Of a DNA stretch of 64,000 nt, positions 55,837-63,552 are shown one piece after another (position 1 is the stretch's first letter; each line of letters opens with the position of its first letter). The DNA is from a virus. The stretch covers positions 31,016-95,015 of the IMG/VR virus record IMGVR_UViG_3300020152_000020. One strand, 5' to 3'. A model generated the notes under the pieces. It was not told the DNA's origin and did no database searches. It worked only from the letters and a program-made list of their open reading frames with translations. Both the position numbers and the translations under genes were made by a program.

Positions 55837-56239
55837 GGACGCGCTGGCGCTCATGGGTGCCAAGCTCGAATTGACGGACGGCTTCTATCACGCCGCCCGG
55901 ACCATGTGCTTCATTCTGGGCGAAGAGAACGGCCCGTACGCGCGCCCGTGTGATCTGAAGGCAATGCGTGAGCGGTATCTCGCCTGCTTTGCGGCGCTCG
56001 ACAAACCCGTCGCTGAACAGAATGTGTCGCGCATTCTCAAGTGCTTCGAAGATGCCGCGCACTTCGTCCGCAAATACGAGAAGCTGCACGGCATGGAAGA
56101 AGAAGTCGCCCGGTCAATGGGTTACGGTGCGGGCAAGTCCAGCAACGAGATCAACCGCAACCACTACCGAAGGGGCACGAAGCTCTGGCAGGTGTACGAG
56201 GAAGCGTTCGCGCAGGGGAAGGCCGCGCTCAACGTCTAA
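55793..56239 (+). CDS. Unknown helical protein
   Basis: 148 aa from GTG 55793 (SD GGGAG), 44-nt overlap with the previous gene. Helical with conserved-looking ELTDGFYHAARTMCFILGEENGPYARPCDL and FEDAAHFVRKYEKLHG. No recognised domain. Confidence 0.55.
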   Translation: MPTKQTNSGLSKEAEDALALMGAKLELTDGFYHAARTMCFILGEENGPYARPCDLKAMRERYLACFAALDKPVAEQNVSRILKCFEDAAHFVRKYEKLHGMEEEVARSMGYGAGKSSNEINRNHYRRGTKLWQVYEEAFAQGKAALNV

Positions 56240-56242
56240 GGG

Positions 56243-56257
56243 ATGACATTGTGTCAA
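56243..56257. promoter_or_regulatory. 15-bp palindrome with embedded GTG start
   Basis: ATGACATTGTGTCAA, preceded by AAGGG. GTG-TCA-ATG gives two in-frame start codons. Confidence 0.7.
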
Positions 56258-56667
56258 TGTTCAAGCTCGACACGCTGGACCCGAAGTGTCCGGTCTGCGA
56301 ACAGATCGCCAAGCAGATGACGGGCGTGCTGTGCCGGGAAGCGATCATCCGTGAGTTCGGCGACGTGCGGTACGAGTTCGACGTGTCGAAGGCCCGGACG
56401 TTCTGTGAGAATAAGTCGCCTGTGCTCGTGCCTGTGCTACTACGGGACTTGTTCCTGCGGATCGGCGGGGTGACGACGCGGCACGTGGACCATGTGAGCA
56501 CGGACCATCCCGGCATCATCGCTTCGATCCAAGACGCTGTGTTCCTGATCGACGGCCACCATCGAGCGTCGAAGTGCAAGAAGCTCGACAAGCCGTTCTT
56601 TGCGTACGTGCTGACCGTGGCTGAGTCAGCACGTTGTACAAGTCGCTCGCGCGACTGCGACTACTAA
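56251..56667 (+). CDS. ParB/Srx-like small protein
   Basis: 138 aa from GTG 56251 (ATG 56257 possible). N-terminal zinc-like pair CPVCEQIA ... C. The middle VFLIDGHHRASKCKKL (about 88-103) is the I-D-G-x-H-R motif of ParB-like nuclease and sulfiredoxin folds, which in those families binds nucleotides. KPFFAYVLT fits the following strand. It may be a small NTP-binding or DNA-nicking protein. Confidence 0.55.
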   Translation: MSMFKLDTLDPKCPVCEQIAKQMTGVLCREAIIREFGDVRYEFDVSKARTFCENKSPVLVPVLLRDLFLRIGGVTTRHVDHVSTDHPGIIASIQDAVFLIDGHHRASKCKKLDKPFFAYVLTVAESARCTSRSRDCDY

Positions 56668-56705
56668 TCGCGTGCCCAGCGGGTGCGCCAGACAGGGGGT
56701 GTATC

Positions 56706-57503
56706 GTGGCAGTGAAGCAGCGTGAGGTTCCGTCCGAAGTGCAGGCCGTGCTCAAGAGCGCCAAGGTCGAAGGCGGCGTGCTGAAACTCCCCGGCCAGAT
56801 GGATCGAAAGCTGTACGTCCGCACCGACGAAGTGCTCCGGGCGTTCGGCTTCCAGTGGAACAAGAAGGCGGGTGGGCACGTGAACGCCATTGCCGACGCG
56901 ACGAAGACGTTGGAAGAGATGCGCGGCGGCGGGACGTTCTCCAAGCAGAGCGACTACGGTTTCTTTCCCACGCCGGAGCCTGTGCTCGATCTCATGTTCG
57001 CCGGGCTGTGCCTGAAGATCACCGATCAGGTTCTCGAACCGTCCGCTGGCAACGGCAACATCGCGATGCGTGCCCGGTCGCACGTGTACACGAACAATGT
57101 CTTCTGCATCGAACTGCAAGAGCCGTACTGCGCGTTGCTCCGGCAGAAGGGTTTCCTGAACGTGCTCTGCTGTGACTTCCTGACGTACGCGGTCGGCCCC
57201 AAGGGTCCGGCGTTTGACGCTGTGTTAATGAACCCGCCGTTCGCGAACCAGCAGGACATCGACCACGTGACGCACGCGATCAAGCACCTGAAGCCGGGCG
57301 GCAAACTACGGGCGATCATGGCGGGCGGCTTGGAGTTCCGGTCGAACAAGAAGACGGAGCATTTCCTCGACCTGCTCAATGCGAGCGGCGTCTTCAACAT
57401 CCACACGCTGCCTGAAGGATCGTTCAAGGAATCCGGCACGCAGGTTAACACGGTGCTGGTGTCGCTCGACAAGACGCCTCTGAAAACGAAGGGCAAGAAG
57501 TGA
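56706..57503 (+). CDS. N6-adenine-type DNA methyltransferase
   Basis: 265 aa from GTG 56706 (SD AGGGGG). SAM-binding motif EPSAGNGNIA (about 111-120) and catalytic NPPF (176-179), with YGFFPTPEPVLDLM upstream, define a class I amino-methyltransferase acting on adenine. It could protect phage DNA from restriction or methylate host DNA. No cognate endonuclease is adjacent. A palindrome lies over the codons for D-A-V-L just before NPPF. Confidence 0.82.
   Translation: MAVKQREVPSEVQAVLKSAKVEGGVLKLPGQMDRKLYVRTDEVLRAFGFQWNKKAGGHVNAIADATKTLEEMRGGGTFSKQSDYGFFPTPEPVLDLMFAGLCLKITDQVLEPSAGNGNIAMRARSHVYTNNVFCIELQEPYCALLRQKGFLNVLCCDFLTYAVGPKGPAFDAVLMNPPFANQQDIDHVTHAIKHLKPGGKLRAIMAGGLEFRSNKKTEHFLDLLNASGVFNIHTLPEGSFKESGTQVNTVLVSLDKTPLKTKGKK
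57214..57228. promoter_or_regulatory. 15-bp palindrome, intragenic (methyltransferase)
   Basis: TTGACGCTGTGTTAA, read as F-D-A-V-L-M directly before the catalytic N-P-P-F. Confidence 0.55.
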
Positions 57504-57772
57504 GTTCCCCGGTCCCAGATGACGGGATGCCGAAGCTGGTTCCGGGTGTCGTGGCTTCATGCTCGCGGTGCCCGGAACAGCTTTCGGTCGTACTACCGAA
57601 TCCCCTGTACTGCTCGCAGTTCACGTACGCGCTGATGAAGGCGATGGAGAAGGGCTGGATTATGTGGGACGGGCGCATGGTGTGCCCGGCGTGCAAGGAA
57701 AAAGTGCAGGCCGTGTACGCGGCTGAGTTAATGGCGAGGAAGCCCTGTGAACCCGAACCCGACGCGACGTGA
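57500..57772 (+). CDS. Zinc-ribbon protein
   Basis: 90 aa from GTG 57500 (GTGA overlap). CSRCPEQ (21-27) and CPACKEK (62-68) make a C4 ribbon. Overlaps the next gene by 26 nt. Confidence 0.55.
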   Translation: MSSPVPDDGMPKLVPGVVASCSRCPEQLSVVLPNPLYCSQFTYALMKAMEKGWIMWDGRMVCPACKEKVQAVYAAELMARKPCEPEPDAT

Positions 57773-58250
57773 GACGTTCCGCAATCCTGAGACGCTGGAC
57801 GACTGCGGGAAGTGCGCCCGCGCGCTGAAGCTGTACAACAAAGACGAAATGCGAATCCTTCAGGCTAAGGTCGGTGACGTGTTCCGCCGCGTCGCCCGGC
57901 TCACGAAGCAGAACTATCCCATCGAGGCGCTGACGACGCTGCACGAATTGTTCTGGACCACGATCCCGCTGCTCCGGGATTGTCGCATCACGTCGGCGCA
58001 CTCACATCTGTATCTGTGCCGGGCGGTGAAGCTGTGGCAGGAAAAGGTTTCGCTGGAAGGGATCGACTACAGAGACAAAGAGAAGATCACTCGCCACGAC
58101 TGGGCGATCCTTTACATTCAGGACCGCCACGAACGCCGCCCGACTGAAGAAATCATCGGACAGATCGACGCCTTCCGGCGTTATCAGGCGCACAACGACA
58201 AAGAGGAAGCGAAAAGGAGATCACAGAGATGTCAACCGAACCGCGCGTGA
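57747..58250 (+). CDS. Unknown helical protein
   Basis: 167 aa from GTG 57747. One Cys pair (CGKC), then long helices (DEMRILQAKVGDVFRRVARLTK ... LWQEKVSLEGIDY ... DAFRRYQAHNDKEEAKRR). No family recognised. Overlaps the next gene by 22 nt. Confidence 0.5.
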   Translation: MNPNPTRRETFRNPETLDDCGKCARALKLYNKDEMRILQAKVGDVFRRVARLTKQNYPIEALTTLHELFWTTIPLLRDCRITSAHSHLYLCRAVKLWQEKVSLEGIDYRDKEKITRHDWAILYIQDRHERRPTEEIIGQIDAFRRYQAHNDKEEAKRRSQRCQPNRA

Positions 58251-58846
58251 CGTACGCCTGCCCGGTCTGCCTGAAGAAGTATTCGTCCGCTGAGGTTCAG
58301 GTCGCTGGGGCCGACCGCTGCTGTAAGACGGTGCAGTGCGGCGGCTTGATCGACTCGATCAGCTATTCGTGCATCAACTGTTCGGCTCCCTTCGATCTGA
58401 AGGACGAAGACATCCCGCACCAGAACGACGCGTATGTACGGCGGCTGACGTGCTACGGGTGCCGACCGACGTTCCTCGATCTGGTCCCTGACGCCCTGCT
58501 CGCGCGCGTGAAGGATGCACTCTTCCGGGAAGCTCTGGACGAAATGGAGAAGGGCATCAAAGCGGACCCCAAGGCGCTTGCTGCGCTGCTCTCCGTCCGG
58601 GTTCCCTGCAAGGTGGACTTGATCAGCCTCAAGACGCAGTTCATCGGATCGTCCACGCCGGACGGGACGTTCATCGGCCCGCTGGGTTTCTGGAACGGGA
58701 TTATGATGCGGCTGTTTGGTCGCCGCGTCGCTGGTAAGTGGAAGGATACGCGCAACCCGGCAACGGGCGCGCAGTCGTTGGAACTGGTCGGTGTCATGTG
58801 TTACGAGCAGGCCCTTAAAAATCAGAAGGAGCAGCGCAAGAAATGA
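58229..58846 (+). CDS. Multi-zinc-ribbon protein
   Basis: 205 aa, SD AAAAGGAG. CPVCLKKY, CCKTVQCGG, CINCSAPFD and CYGC give two zinc ribbons in residues 11-80. The C-terminal half is a mixed domain (FIGPLGFWNGIMMRLFGRRVAGKW). Function unknown. Confidence 0.6.
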   Translation: MSTEPRVTYACPVCLKKYSSAEVQVAGADRCCKTVQCGGLIDSISYSCINCSAPFDLKDEDIPHQNDAYVRRLTCYGCRPTFLDLVPDALLARVKDALFREALDEMEKGIKADPKALAALLSVRVPCKVDLISLKTQFIGSSTPDGTFIGPLGFWNGIMMRLFGRRVAGKWKDTRNPATGAQSLELVGVMCYEQALKNQKEQRKK

Positions 58847-59169
58847 AATTCGATCTGAACGCTTTGTTTGAGACGAATATGCTGGCCGGGTTGCTGGTGT
58901 GCGTGATGATCCTGCTCGCCACGCTGTCGCTGATGCACTACGCATTGCTGTTTGGTAAGGCGGCACTGAGCGCGTTCCGGGTCGCTGTGCGCGGCTGGCC
59001 CCCGCCGTACCTCGACGCGGACGGCGACGCCAACCCGCACGTGACGACCGTGTTCTCCCAACACGGCGCAACGCCGATCTTCAACCCCAAGGCACCGCCG
59101 CCGCCACCCCCGCCCGCCGCTGAGACGGCTAACGATCTTCACGGCAAGGACACCAACCCCGGAGTGTGA
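58843..59169 (+). CDS. Membrane protein with Pro-rich tail
   Basis: 108 aa, ATGA overlap. One or two membrane segments (NMLAGLLVCVMILLATLSLMHYALLF, residues 12-37). The tail includes eight consecutive Pro, unusual for the window. No signal for holin function beyond size and topology. Confidence 0.5.
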   Translation: MKFDLNALFETNMLAGLLVCVMILLATLSLMHYALLFGKAALSAFRVAVRGWPPPYLDADGDANPHVTTVFSQHGATPIFNPKAPPPPPPPAAETANDLHGKDTNPGV

Positions 59170-59172
59170 GTC

Positions 59173-59706
59173 ATGCTGGTCAATTATGAATGTCGCTCGT
59201 TGCCGGATAACGTCGTCCACGCGCTCGCCGCTGACGGCTGGACGCCGCTGTGGTGTAAGGACGACGAGCACTGCAAGCCGCATCTAGACGAAGACGGTCA
59301 GCACTACATGGGCACGCTCGCCAACGAGTTCGTGAAGGATGTCCCTTCTGTCGCCGACGCGATCCGGTCGGTGGACGCGGTGCTCCGGCGCGAACTGAAA
59401 AGCGACGTGTTCCTGACCGATCAGGACGGCTGCGCCGTTCACTGGTTCATGGTGACGCCGCAAGCTGGCGCTGGCGAGACGCAAGTGTACGCCGGGTTCC
59501 AGTTGTTCCACGCGCTGCACCCTGAACTGAAGCCGATCATCCCCGACGAGAAGGCTGCGGTGTCGGCGCTGCTCGTGGCTCTCGACATCCTTGAGGCCGA
59601 CTACGGTAAGCTGACGGGTGCCACGCGCGCGGACATCGTCGAACGCATCCGGCAACGCTTGCCGCCACCGCCCGCTGACGAAACGAACGAACAGGTCGTG
59701 TCTTGA
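59173..59706 (+). CDS. Unknown protein
   Basis: 177 aa. Alpha/beta throughout (NVVHALAADGWTPLWCKDDEHC ... SVADAIRSVDAVLRREL ... DGCAVHWFMVTPQAG). No family recognised. Ends in an acidic tail before a hairpin. Confidence 0.5.
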   Translation: MLVNYECRSLPDNVVHALAADGWTPLWCKDDEHCKPHLDEDGQHYMGTLANEFVKDVPSVADAIRSVDAVLRRELKSDVFLTDQDGCAVHWFMVTPQAGAGETQVYAGFQLFHALHPELKPIIPDEKAAVSALLVALDILEADYGKLTGATRADIVERIRQRLPPPPADETNEQVVS

Positions 59707-59712
59707 TCTGCG

Positions 59713-59750
59713 CTCCCTGAACGGTTATGCTGCGGGCATCGTTCAGGGAG
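59713..59750 (+). promoter_or_regulatory. RBS-sequestering hairpin
   Basis: CTCCCTGAACG (59713-59723) pairs perfectly with CGTTCAGGGAG (59740-59750). The 3' arm contains AGGGAG, the SD for ATG 59762, so folding would block ribosome access. Confidence 0.55.
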
Positions 59751-59753
59751 TGC

Positions 59754-59768
59754 TTAACACAATGTCAA
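59754..59768. promoter_or_regulatory. 15-bp palindrome with embedded ATG
   Basis: TTAACACAATGTCAA, 3 bp after the hairpin; ATG-TCA at 59762. Confidence 0.75.
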
Positions 59769-60046
59769 ACGAGCAACCGCTCCACGTCAGCGACGTGATG
59801 GTGATGCAGTGTAACAAGGCGGGGTGCGAAGGGACGGAACACGGCTGCAATGGGCAGTCCTGTGCGCCCCAGAGAGGCTTCCGCTACTGGTCGCATCAAC
59901 GCTTCGAAGACACGTATGGTCGCTGCCCGGCTGCGTGCCCGGCGAATAAGCTGGTCAAACCCGGCAATCTCAAAGCCCGGTTCAATCCGCCGCCCAAACC
60001 CCCGGCAGTGCCGGGAAAGGTCGCCAAATGGAAGATCAAAAAGTAA
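59762..60046 (+). CDS. Cys-rich protein starting inside the palindrome
   Basis: 94 aa. MVMQCNKAGCEGTEHGCNGQSC ... CPAACPANK supplies eight Cys, a probable metal-binding or disulphide-rich domain. C-terminal half Pro/Lys-rich. Overlaps the next gene by 19 nt. Confidence 0.55.
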   Translation: MSNEQPLHVSDVMVMQCNKAGCEGTEHGCNGQSCAPQRGFRYWSHQRFEDTYGRCPAACPANKLVKPGNLKARFNPPPKPPAVPGKVAKWKIKK

Positions 60047-60495
60047 GACACGAGAAGCTGCGGGCGCGTCTGCGTGAGATCGACACGAACGCCACACGCG
60101 TTTACCAAAAGCGACTACCGACGAGCCTGTGCCCGCGCTGTGCGAAGGACGTAAGTGTCTCCGCGCTGGGCCTGTACACGTGCGAGTGTGGTGCGGAGTG
60201 GTCGCGGTACTTCCATGTGTATCTGCCGAAGCCGTCTGCGCTGCTCCGGCGCACGGTGTCGAATCCTGAGTTCAAGAAGAACATGCTGCGTGATTTGCCT
60301 GTGGTCGCTGCCCGGTTTGCGGCCCTCGCACAAGATGCCCGCACGATTGGCGTGCAGGAAACGCTCAAACGAGCGAAGACGGGTTACTACAAGACGTTGA
60401 TACCTCAGCGTCAGGAAGGGGAGAACGATGGAAGCGGGAGCCAGCCCGGAACCGGGCACACCGAAGAAGGAAGTTCCGCCGCTCGCGTGCAGTGA
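60028..60495 (+). CDS. Zinc-ribbon protein
   Basis: 155 aa. CPRCAKDVSV ... CECGAEWSRYF (35-61) is a C4 ribbon. Helical C-terminus and a Gly/Ser-rich tail that overlaps the next gene by 68 nt. Confidence 0.55.
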   Translation: MEDQKVRHEKLRARLREIDTNATRVYQKRLPTSLCPRCAKDVSVSALGLYTCECGAEWSRYFHVYLPKPSALLRRTVSNPEFKKNMLRDLPVVAARFAALAQDARTIGVQETLKRAKTGYYKTLIPQRQEGENDGSGSQPGTGHTEEGSSAARVQ

Positions 60496-61018
60496 CGCTG
60501 CGGAGATCGTCGCGACGATGAAGGCTGCGGAGAAGCACTGGGAGAACCTGATCGCCGCCGCCGAAGGCATCCAGCAGTGTGCCGACGCCCTCAAGAAGTC
60601 CACGCGCTCGCGGGACGGCTACGACATGGAGAAGGCTTTGGGGTGGCATCGCATCGAGAAGATGCGGGTGCATCTTCAAGGACTGCGCTTACACTGCGCA
60701 GCGCACGGAATCAGCCTTGTTTCCAAAGCCGAAGCCGAACGGCGGGATGGGGAGCCTCATGGCTCTCAGCCTAATGTGTGCGATGGGGTCCGTGGGAATG
60801 CGCCGTCCCCGGTGAGCACGTGGGAGACGGGTCGCCCGTTCGTGTCGGAGCCTGTGGTCGCCGCCGAACAGCCGTACTCGCAAATCCCCGTTCCGGTCAT
60901 GGGCTTCAAGGCACCGGAACTGAATGTGGACCTGCGCAATGCCCACGATCCGGTTCCGCTTCACGTCTCGACGATTGACAAAGTTATCGAACAAGAGGAT
61001 GATGGGCACACCGATTAA
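60428..61018 (+). CDS. Unknown protein
   Basis: 196 aa, SD GGGGAG. Helical first half (DAAEIVATMKAAEKHWENLIAAAEGIQQCADALKKS), disordered Pro/Gly second half. No family recognised. Confidence 0.5.
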   Translation: MEAGASPEPGTPKKEVPPLACSDAAEIVATMKAAEKHWENLIAAAEGIQQCADALKKSTRSRDGYDMEKALGWHRIEKMRVHLQGLRLHCAAHGISLVSKAEAERRDGEPHGSQPNVCDGVRGNAPSPVSTWETGRPFVSEPVVAAEQPYSQIPVPVMGFKAPELNVDLRNAHDPVPLHVSTIDKVIEQEDDGHTD

Positions 61019-61034
61019 AAAGGAACTGCCTGTC

Positions 61035-61157
61035 ATGGCGACGAAAAAAGAAAAGCCTGAGCCTGAACAGCCGGGGGTCAAAGCGCCCCCGGCTTCCACG
61101 ACTACGGACCATAAGCTGAGTGACATCCCGCGCCCGCGTCGCACGATCCGCCGTTGA
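61035..61157 (+). CDS. Short Lys/Pro-rich protein
   Basis: 40 aa from ATG 61035, chosen for SD AAGGA 9 nt upstream (ATG 60999 would give 52 aa). MATKKEKPEPEQPGVKAPP is disordered; the end is Arg-rich. The stop lies in the palindrome at 61154. Confidence 0.4.
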   Translation: MATKKEKPEPEQPGVKAPPASTTTDHKLSDIPRPRRTIRR

Positions 61158-61168
61158 CATTGTGTTAT
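61154..61168. promoter_or_regulatory. 15-bp palindrome (operator-like) before sigma factor
   Basis: TTGACATTGTGTTAT, 22 bp before the sigma-factor start. Confidence 0.7.
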
Positions 61169-61190
61169 CCCACTCGCCCCGGACGGACCT

Positions 61191-62210
61191 ATGACCGCCG
61201 ACGAGTTGTTCCGCGACCACTTTGTCTGGGCTAAGAAGGTCGCGACCAATTTCTGCAAGGCTCGCAAGTTACCGCCGCACCTGATCGAACAGGTCACGAA
61301 CGCGGGCGTGTTCGGCATGTGGCAGGCGGCGTGTCGCTTCGATCCCGCGCGCGGGTGTACGTTCAAGACGGCTGCGATGGGCCGGATGCAGGGCGAGATG
61401 AAGGACGAGTTGCGGCGGCAGGATTTCGTCTCCCGGCGCGCGAACCGATACCGCCTGCACGGCGAAACGATCCCGACGCAGTTCCACATAAGCTCGTTTG
61501 CCAAAGACGACACTGACGCAAGGAACCCGTTCGGTTTCGTGGTCGATAACCGGGACCGCAAGGCCAGCGAGCAGAAGGAATGGCTGCTGTCCATGCTGCC
61601 TGACGCCAAGGCCAGAGAAATCGTTGAGATGTACTACTTCAGCGGATATAGTCAGCGGGAGATCGGTGAACATTTCGGAGTGTGTGAGTCGCGCGCGAAC
61701 CAGTTGTTGAAGAACGCTCTGTCGGAAGCCCGGCAGACCGCGCGCAAACGATACCCGCTCCATTTCAAAGAAGGGGCAGAACCCATGTCTGATCAGAGTG
61801 GCGGCACCGCAGTCTTGGAACCCGTGGTCGGCAAAAAGAAGCGGTACTTCGCGACGGAAAAGCGCGCGATTGTCCTGCGCGTTCAGCAGCACGCGAAGAC
61901 GGTGACGGTGTACGAGGCGTGCCGGATGGAAGGTGTCAGCTACGCGACGTACTCGAACTGGAAGAAGAAGCTGGGCTTGGAAGACCCGCTCCCCGAAGCG
62001 GTCACGAAGATCACGCCCGCCGCCCCGGTTGAAGTCAAAGAGCCGACGCTGGAAGACGCGCTCGCGATCATCAAAAAGCACGCTGACTCGTACGTGATCG
62101 CGTTCGCCAAAGGCGACACGGTGACGGCGACGATCCACGGCACGAAGAATGACTACGACACGATGCAGGTCATGCTCGCGCACCGGGCCAATCGGGACTT
62201 CACGAAATGA
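61191..62210 (+). CDS. Sigma-70-family factor fused to a second HTH domain
   Basis: 339 aa. Region 2 at about 5-88 (FRDHFVWAKKVATNFC ... GVFGMWQAACRFDPARGCTFKTAAMGRMQGEMKDELRR). Region 4 at about 128-180 (LPDAKAREIVEMYYFSGYSQREIGEHFGVCESRANQLLKNAL). From residue 199 a new segment starts at an in-frame ATG (61785) with AAGAAGGGG upstream. It holds KRYFATEKRAIVLRVQQHAKTVTVYEACRMEGVSYATYSNWKKKLGL, a transposase-like HTH. The gene likely redirects host RNA polymerase to late or middle promoters. The C-terminal HTH may also be made alone. Confidence 0.82.
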   Translation: MTADELFRDHFVWAKKVATNFCKARKLPPHLIEQVTNAGVFGMWQAACRFDPARGCTFKTAAMGRMQGEMKDELRRQDFVSRRANRYRLHGETIPTQFHISSFAKDDTDARNPFGFVVDNRDRKASEQKEWLLSMLPDAKAREIVEMYYFSGYSQREIGEHFGVCESRANQLLKNALSEARQTARKRYPLHFKEGAEPMSDQSGGTAVLEPVVGKKKRYFATEKRAIVLRVQQHAKTVTVYEACRMEGVSYATYSNWKKKLGLEDPLPEAVTKITPAAPVEVKEPTLEDALAIIKKHADSYVIAFAKGDTVTATIHGTKNDYDTMQVMLAHRANRDFTK

Positions 62211-62614
62211 TTCCAAGGCATCAGACGATCTTCGGCAAACGCGGCAACTGTTACGCCGCGTGCATTGCGTCGATCCTCGAATTGCCTTTGGAAATCGTTC
62301 CGAACTTCTGCGAGCACCGTGACTGGCAGCAACGCTCGAAGGCTTGGCTCGCCGAACGCGGGCTGGGCATCGTGACGATCTCGTATGCCAGCGTCTTCCC
62401 CTTCCCGGACGGTTCCTTCCCACTGCCGTCCGGGTACTGCATCCTGAGTGGTCTGGGGCCGCGCGGATACCGCCATTGCTGCGTCGGCTTCGAAGACAAA
62501 GTGGTGTTCGATCCACACCCGTCCGGCGCTGGTCTGGTCAAACCTGACGAGATCGAATACTTCGTGATCCTGAACCCGCACTACACGATCTTGGAGCCAA
62601 GCGACGGGAGATAA
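62207..62614 (+). CDS. Cysteine-peptidase-like (papain fold) phage protein
   Basis: 135 aa, ATGA overlap. GNCYAACIASILELPLEIVP (Cys about 14), YRHCCVGFEDKVVFDPHPSG (His about 88, Asp about 99) give a Cys-His-Asp order as in C39/NlpC-like papain folds. This conserved phage family usually reads Q-T-x-x-x-x-G-N-C-x-x-A-C-x-A-S. Activity and substrate are unknown. Confidence 0.65.
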   Translation: MIPRHQTIFGKRGNCYAACIASILELPLEIVPNFCEHRDWQQRSKAWLAERGLGIVTISYASVFPFPDGSFPLPSGYCILSGLGPRGYRHCCVGFEDKVVFDPHPSGAGLVKPDEIEYFVILNPHYTILEPSDGR

Positions 62615-62620
62615 GCAGCC

Positions 62621-62758
62621 ATGAGGCTTTTTCAAATCGACAGCCGTGACCGTTTCTTACTCAAGCTGTCGGCCCTCGCTGCACTCGTGCTCATGCTTTC
62701 GATCACCGGGCTTTGTTTCGCCCTTTTCTTCCTAGTCGTACGCCTGCATCTGATATAG
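62621..62758 (+). CDS. Single-pass membrane miniprotein
   Basis: 45 aa from ATG 62621 (SD GGGAG). Residues 13-44 are hydrophobic (LALKLSALAALV-like start, then SITGLCFALFFLVV). N-terminus charged (RLFQIDSRDRF). Could be a holin-like or regulatory membrane peptide; nothing decides. Confidence 0.55.
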   Translation: MRLFQIDSRDRFLLKLSALAALVLMLSITGLCFALFFLVVRLHLI

Positions 62759-62769
62759 GATTAAGCATC

Positions 62770-63024
62770 ATGGCCGCGCACGCTGAGAAGCCTCTACTTG
62801 AGGAACAGTTCTATAACGGCGGGCCGCTCGACGGCGGGCACCTTCAGATTCGTGACATTAAGTCATTGAAGAATTATTCGCACGGGGAACTGATCTGGAC
62901 GCACAACTTCATGACGGGCCAGCCGCTGATCCGGGCTGCGGCGTACGTCCGCGTGAGCAAGAAAGAAAAGGTTGCGCGCTACGAGTTCTCGCGATACGTT
63001 GATCCGAACGAAACCGCGTCTTGA
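62770..63024 (+). CDS. Unknown small protein
   Basis: 84 aa, ATG 62770 (SD AGGA). LEEQFYNGGPLDGGHLQIRD then beta-rich ELIWTHNFMTGQPLIRAAAYVRV. No family recognised. A very degenerate palindrome-like GTGACATTAAGTCAT lies inside at 62852. Confidence 0.5.
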   Translation: MAAHAEKPLLEEQFYNGGPLDGGHLQIRDIKSLKNYSHGELIWTHNFMTGQPLIRAAAYVRVSKKEKVARYEFSRYVDPNETAS

Positions 63025-63033
63025 GGTACTTAT

Positions 63034-63552
63034 ATGAACCCGCGAACCACGACGGGGCGTTTGTTTGCTCCCCGCATCACGCTGCCCGGCGCTCCCGGCA
63101 ACATGGCGATGATTAACCCGAACCTGTTTCGCGGTGAAGACCCGTCCCGCGAGGGTATGAAGTGGCTGAAGGATTTCGGGATCAGGACGGTCATCAATCT
63201 GCGGTACTGGGGTGACGAACGGAAGGAAGTCGAGTCGCTGGGCATGAATGCGATCAGCATTCCCTTGCAGGCTGACATCCGTGGCAGCGAGCCGCCGACT
63301 GAAGACCAACTACGGTACTTCTTTTACGTGCTCCGGGACAAGTTGCTGGGTCCGGTTTACTTCCACTGCATGCACGGCAAGGATCGCACTGGCACGCTCG
63401 CGGCGGTGCACCGGATCGAAAGCTGCGACTGGTCGCCCGACGAGGCGTTTGAGGAAATGCAGTATTTCGGGTTTCACGATAACTGGGTGGACCTGAGCAA
63501 GTTCGTGCTGGGCTATAAGAAGCGGGGGTATTGTCGTGAGGCAGTGGCTTAA
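63034..63552 (+). CDS. Dual-specificity / tyrosine phosphatase
   Basis: 172 aa. VYFHCMHGKDRTGTLAAV carries the C-x5-R signature (Cys 112, Arg 118) of protein tyrosine phosphatases, with an upstream IRTVINLRYWGDERKEVESLGMNAISIPLQAD typical of small DSP/PTP-like enzymes. It could remove phosphate from host proteins, lipids or inositol phosphates during infection. Ends overlap a small GTG ORF. Confidence 0.8.
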   Translation: MNPRTTTGRLFAPRITLPGAPGNMAMINPNLFRGEDPSREGMKWLKDFGIRTVINLRYWGDERKEVESLGMNAISIPLQADIRGSEPPTEDQLRYFFYVLRDKLLGPVYFHCMHGKDRTGTLAAVHRIESCDWSPDEAFEEMQYFGFHDNWVDLSKFVLGYKKRGYCREAVA

